Shown here piece after piece: positions 6,824 through 8,799 of a stretch of 8,799 nucleotides of DNA (the stretch's first letter is position 1; each line of letters starts with the position of its first letter). The notes below the pieces were generated by a model. That model made no database searches. It was not told the DNA's origin and saw only the letters and a program-made list of their open reading frames with translations. The position numbers and the translations under genes were made by a program. Source of the stretch: Bacteroidota bacterium (GTDB lineage Bacteria; Bacteroidota; Bacteroidia; Chitinophagales; LD1); NCBI GenBank assembly GCA_947457525.1, contig CANGXE010000044.1, positions 1-8,799 of the forward strand. Reading direction: 5' to 3'.

Positions 6824-7252
6824 TCAGCACTTTACACAATATTTTGTTAGCCACTTGTCTTCGTTTAGTCGCATTTCGGCTTGTTGGGCTTTATTCTTGT
6901 CCTTAAAACCCAAAAGATGAAGAACGCCATGAAAAACAACCCTGTATAACTCTTCATTGATGGTTACTCCTAACTGTTTGGCATTATCTCTCACTCGATC
7001 AATGCTGATATAAATTTCTCCTTCAATTTTTGATTTGGTGCTACTAAATGGAAATGTGATTATGTCTGTATAGTAATCGTGCTGTAAGTAATCTTGGTTC
7101 ACCTTGAGTAAATACTTGTCGCTACAAAAAACGATAGAGAGTTCGATTTGTTTGCCCGACTGTGCTTCGACCTGTTTTTCAATAAACGCTTTCAGTGCAT
7201 TTCGCTGCTTCAGTGGGTTCTTAATATCTGCTTCGTGAAAATAGATAGGCAT
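6824..7252 (-). CDS. ybeY: Endoribonuclease YbeY, rRNA maturation factor
   Basis: Metal-dependent single-strand endoribonuclease used in 16S rRNA 3'-end maturation and ribosome quality control. The 142-aa product has the expected size. Conserved blocks are YTDIITFPF (61-69), GEIYISIDRVRDNA (78-91) and the metal site RVVFHGVLHLLGFKD (104-118). The usual H-x3-H-x5-H triad is here H108-x3-H112-x5-D118: the third ligand is aspartate. I recall this G-[YF]-K-D-K form from other Bacteroidetes, so it is probably lineage-typical rather than a defect. The ATG at 7252 is chosen because MPIYFHEADI begins like other family members; a GTG at 7282 would add ten residues but coincides with the likely transcription start. 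The C-terminus ends CVKC. The next gene, mnmG, starts 153 bp downstream, so cotranscription is uncertain. Confidence 0.93.
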   Translation of the reverse strand: MPIYFHEADIKNPLKQRNALKAFIEKQVEAQSGKQIELSIVFCSDKYLLKVNQDYLQHDYYTDIITFPFSSTKSKIEGEIYISIDRVRDNAKQLGVTINEELYRVVFHGVLHLLGFKDKNKAQQAEMRLNEDKWLTKYCVKC

Positions 7253-7287
7253 GGTGCTAAAATAGAGAATCGCTAAAACCACTCACC

Positions 7288-7318
7288 CAAAGCCACCAAC
7301 AAATTGTGTTGACACAAA
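7288..7318 (-). promoter_or_regulatory. Candidate ybeY promoter
   Basis: Read on the minus strand, TTTG (7315-7318) is followed after exactly 19 bp by TGGCTTTG (7288-7295). This equals the Bacteroidetes promoter TTTG-N19-TAnnTTTG except for one base (G for A). Transcription would begin around 7281-7284, giving a leader of roughly 30 nt before the ATG at 7252. The perfect inverted repeat at 7304-7317 overlaps the -33 box and the spacer. Confidence 0.45.
7304..7317. promoter_or_regulatory. Inverted repeat TTGTGTTGACACAA, possible operator
   Basis: Two perfect 6-bp arms (TTGTGT and ACACAA) are separated by 2 bp. The repeat overlaps the -33 element of the candidate ybeY promoter, a common place for a repressor operator. 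No regulator gene lies nearby, and the small loop makes an RNA hairpin unlikely. An inverted repeat of this size can occur by chance in AT-rich DNA. Confidence 0.35.
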
Positions 7319-7334
7319 AAAAGATTAGACACTT

Positions 7335-7349
7335 TTTGCGCTGCGCAAA
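7335..7349. promoter_or_regulatory. Inverted repeat TTTGCGCTGCGCAAA, possible operator
   Basis: Two perfect 7-bp arms around a single central base, with a GC-rich core inside an otherwise AT-rich gap. It lies 51 bp before the ATG of the plus-strand gene at 7400 and 17 bp upstream of the ybeY -33 box, so it could serve either or both divergent genes. The one-base centre argues for binding of a dimeric protein to DNA rather than an RNA hairpin. No regulator is identified. Confidence 0.4.
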
Positions 7350-7399
7350 TACACTGCGTTTGGCAACTGTTCTTTTGTATTTATAAAAAACAATCTGCT

Positions 7400-7762
7400 A
7401 TGGAACAAACGATAAAACTACATAAAGCGGCAATCAAAGAAATTTACTTGAGCCAACTCATCATTAAAGGGAAACAAAAAGTTAGTGTGATAGGGTATGT
7501 GAAATTAGACCAAAAATGCACGCGCGCCTTTGGATTAATCCCTTACAGTAAGTTAGAAGATTTGTTAATGGGTGGGGGGCAAACAGGACTTTTGGTGATG
7601 CGCAAAGTCAATGATATATGGGAACACCCACATAGCCACGAGGTAGATATAAATCTGACCAGATGGTTCGGCACCTCTCCGGTTTTCAAGACCAATGCCA
7701 TGCAGCTGAAAACCGTAGAAAAAGTTAATGGAAATGAAGTCTGCTTTATCAAAATTAAATAA
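7400..7762 (+). CDS. Hypothetical protein, 120 aa, family not recognised
   Basis: I do not recognise this protein. It is basic and soluble-looking, with no signal peptide or membrane segment. Alternating hydrophobic stretches (KVSVIGYVKL at 27-36, QTGLLVMRKV at 61-70, NEVCFIKIK at 112-120) suggest mostly beta structure. A glycine cluster MGGGQ lies at 57-61 and a histidine-rich HPHSH at 76-80, which could bind metal, though that is only a guess. It starts at ATG 7400, reads away from ybeY, and is followed after 18 bp by a small gene on the same strand, so the two probably form one unit. The reading frame is intact over 120 codons and bounded by gene-free DNA upstream, which supports it being real. 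The opposite-strand frame at 7543-7752 is a shadow. Confidence 0.7.
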   Translation: MEQTIKLHKAAIKEIYLSQLIIKGKQKVSVIGYVKLDQKCTRAFGLIPYSKLEDLLMGGGQTGLLVMRKVNDIWEHPHSHEVDINLTRWFGTSPVFKTNAMQLKTVEKVNGNEVCFIKIK

Positions 7763-7780
7763 CCACTAAAACCAAAAACA

Positions 7781-7978
7781 ATGAAAAACTTAAAGTATGG
7801 TTTTATGAAAAAGCCAAAAAATATAGTAGCCGATTATCTGAATAATCTAAGCAATGATGAATTGCGAAGTATTTATAACACATCATTTTCTTATGGCATA
7901 AAAGTAAATGACTTGACGCGCAAAATGCAAAATGAGTTGATGCGAAGAAACATCAACCCAAGCCCTTCGCTTTTCTAA
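7781..7978 (+). CDS. Small hypothetical protein, 65 aa
   Basis: Unrecognised small basic protein without a signal peptide or membrane segment. Residues about 15-56 (IVADYLNNLSNDELRSIYNT and on to LTRKMQNELMRRN) look helical, with a heptad-like spacing of hydrophobics, so it could be a small DNA- or protein-binding helical bundle; this is not supported by any motif. It begins at ATG 7781, 18 bp after the 120-aa gene; an in-frame ATG at 7805 would give 57 aa, and neither start has a clear Shine-Dalgarno. The position behind a codirectional gene and before a terminator-like hairpin supports expression. The nearest opposing gene is the MFS transporter, 53 bp away. Confidence 0.6.
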   Translation: MKNLKYGFMKKPKNIVADYLNNLSNDELRSIYNTSFSYGIKVNDLTRKMQNELMRRNINPSPSLF

Positions 7979-8000
7979 ACTTTCTTTTTTGTTGCCATGT

Positions 8001-8030
8001 AAGTCTCCGGGCTGTTTTTGTCCGGAGCTT
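8001..8030 (+). terminator. Hairpin between convergent genes, likely terminator
   Basis: CTCCGG (8005-8010) pairs with CCGGAG (8022-8027), extended inward by G-U and C-G pairs and outward by AAG/CTT past one bulged T, around a T-rich loop of 7 nt. It lies between the stop of the plus-strand 65-aa gene (7978) and the stop of the minus-strand MFS gene (8032), where a shared terminator is expected. The following plus-strand sequence (CTTATTACAATTTT) is only partly U-rich, and the minus side has no U tract, so strength is uncertain. Confidence 0.45.
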
Positions 8031-8031
8031 A

Positions 8032-8799
8032 TTACAATTTTAGCTTTCTCATTTTAGGCGCTAAGAAGAATGTAGAGATAACCACCACCATAGTCATACA
8101 ACCACCAAAAACCACAGATGGTACTGTGCCAAAAAGTTGAGCTGTTAAACCGGATTCAAATGCACCAATTTCATTAGAAGAAGAAATGAAAATCTGATTG
8201 ACTGAACTTACACGGCCTCGCATATTGTCAGGTGTCATAGTTTGCAAAATAGTTTGGCGGATTACTACGCTGATGTTGTCAAATGCTCCGGTGAGAAACA
8301 ACATCACAAATGAAAGAATGACATTCATAGAAAAAGCAAAACCAACAGTCGCCAATCCAAAACCCGCAACGGCCAGAAACAAATTTCTTCCGGCATGGAT
8401 GGTCGGAGGATTATAGGCTAAAAACAAACCCATCACAATAGATCCCACAAAAGGTGCTGCTCGCAAAAAACCAAGACCTTGAGGACCGATGTGTAAAATG
8501 TCGCTGGCAAAAACAGGGAGCAATGCCACTGCTCCGCCAAAAAGAACAGCAAACAAATCTAAAGAAATAGCTGCCAACATTACTTGTTTATTAAACACAA
8601 ATGACAGTCCCGATTTTATAGAATCAAAAATCGATTCGCGTTCGGTACGCGGTGGCAACTCTGTGATAGGAACGCGAGCAAAAAGAAACAGAGCAGTAAG
8701 CATCAAGGCTACCACCAAAACAAAAGAAACTTCTAGGTTGGTAAATCCATAAACAATTCCACCGATAGCCGGACCGGCCACTGCCGCTGTTTGCCAGGT
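8032..8799 (-). CDS. MFS transporter, EntS/MFS_3-like, N-terminal part outside the window
   Basis: Inner-membrane major facilitator, probably a drug or siderophore-type exporter driven by proton exchange. The frame is open to the window edge: 255 residues are visible, beginning TWQTAAVAGPAIGG, so the GTG at 8781 is internal and not a start. Members have about 400-430 residues and 12 helices; here helix 5 onward is present. GPAIGG in the first visible helix is the motif C characteristic of antiporters. Six or seven further hydrophobic helices follow, and the motif TPDNMRGRVSSVNQIF with SSNEIGAFESG before the last helices is typical of the EntS-like MFS_3 group. The C-terminus KMRKLKL is basic and cytoplasmic. 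The substrate cannot be inferred. The gene is tail to tail with the two hypothetical genes. Confidence 0.88.
   Translation of the reverse strand, partial: TWQTAAVAGPAIGGIVYGFTNLEVSFVLVVALMLTALFLFARVPITELPPRTERESIFDSIKSGLSFVFNKQVMLAAISLDLFAVLFGGAVALLPVFASDILHIGPQGLGFLRAAPFVGSIVMGLFLAYNPPTIHAGRNLFLAVAGFGLATVGFAFSMNVILSFVMLFLTGAFDNISVVIRQTILQTMTPDNMRGRVSSVNQIFISSSNEIGAFESGLTAQLFGTVPSVVFGGCMTMVVVISTFFLAPKMRKLKL

Noticed and set aside
7253..7282. GTG at 7282 as start of ybeY
   Set aside because: The ten extra residues MVLAILYFST are not typical of YbeY, and this GTG lies at the predicted transcription start, leaving no leader for translation.
7570..7579. G-rich run GGGTGGGGGG in the 120-aa gene, possible slippage site
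   Set aside because: It encodes MGGG in an intact frame; a tract of six G is short for phase variation and no out-of-frame product is apparent.
8779..8781. GTG at 8781 as start of the MFS gene
   Set aside because: The frame remains open to the window edge, and the six codons before it encode TWQTAA, which belongs to the conserved antiporter helix. The gene is cut by the window.
1..8799. Mobile elements, CRISPR arrays, tRNA/rRNA genes, defence or biosynthetic clusters
   Set aside because: I looked on both strands and found no transposase, integrase, spaced repeat array, tRNA-like cloverleaf or rRNA segment. The content is ordinary chromosomal housekeeping apart from the two unknown genes.

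Overview
The window looks like an ordinary chromosomal segment from a member of the Bacteroidota (Bacteroidetes). The evidence is the gene content: a glucosaminidase-LysM exoprotein, a lipoprotein with an SbsA-type Ig-like N-terminus beginning C-A-x-x-x-x-x-P-T-G-G, and a YbeY with the G-[YF]-K-D-K ending. Base composition is AT-leaning, Shine-Dalgarno signals are mostly weak, and several promoters resemble the Bacteroidetes TTTG-N19-TAnnTTTG pattern. The phylum is an inference from these features; no rRNA or other phylogenetic marker allows a finer placement.

Layout. Positions 40-7252 hold seven genes, all on the minus strand, read in the order ybeY, mnmG, an Ig-like lipoprotein, a gamma-class carbonic anhydrase-like hexapeptide protein, idi (IPP isomerase type 1), an O-methyltransferase of the caffeoyl-CoA type, and a secreted glucosaminidase with LysM repeats. 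From mnmG to the O-methyltransferase the gaps are only 5-12 bp, so these five are very likely one transcript. The glucosaminidase follows after 76 bp and may have its own promoter. ybeY and mnmG are separated by 153 bp that hold two near-identical 16-bp sites resembling the chromosomal centromere site parS, exactly 50 bp apart.

On the other side of ybeY, a 147-bp divergent intergenic region carries two perfect inverted repeats and a good ybeY promoter candidate. Beyond it, two small plus-strand genes (120 and 65 aa) of no recognisable family are followed by a hairpin. They face, tail to tail, an MFS efflux-type transporter whose N-terminal part lies outside the window.

Together the genes are mostly housekeeping: rRNA maturation (YbeY), tRNA wobble-uridine modification (MnmG), isoprenoid precursor balance (Idi) and cell-wall turnover (glucosaminidase). 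I see no mobile element, CRISPR array, tRNA, rRNA or defence system. The points most worth a second look are the parS-like pair beside mnmG, the palindromes in the ybeY divergent promoter region, the unrecognised two-gene unit at 7400-7978, and the His-to-Asp change in the YbeY metal site. No stretch longer than 300 bp lacks a gene.
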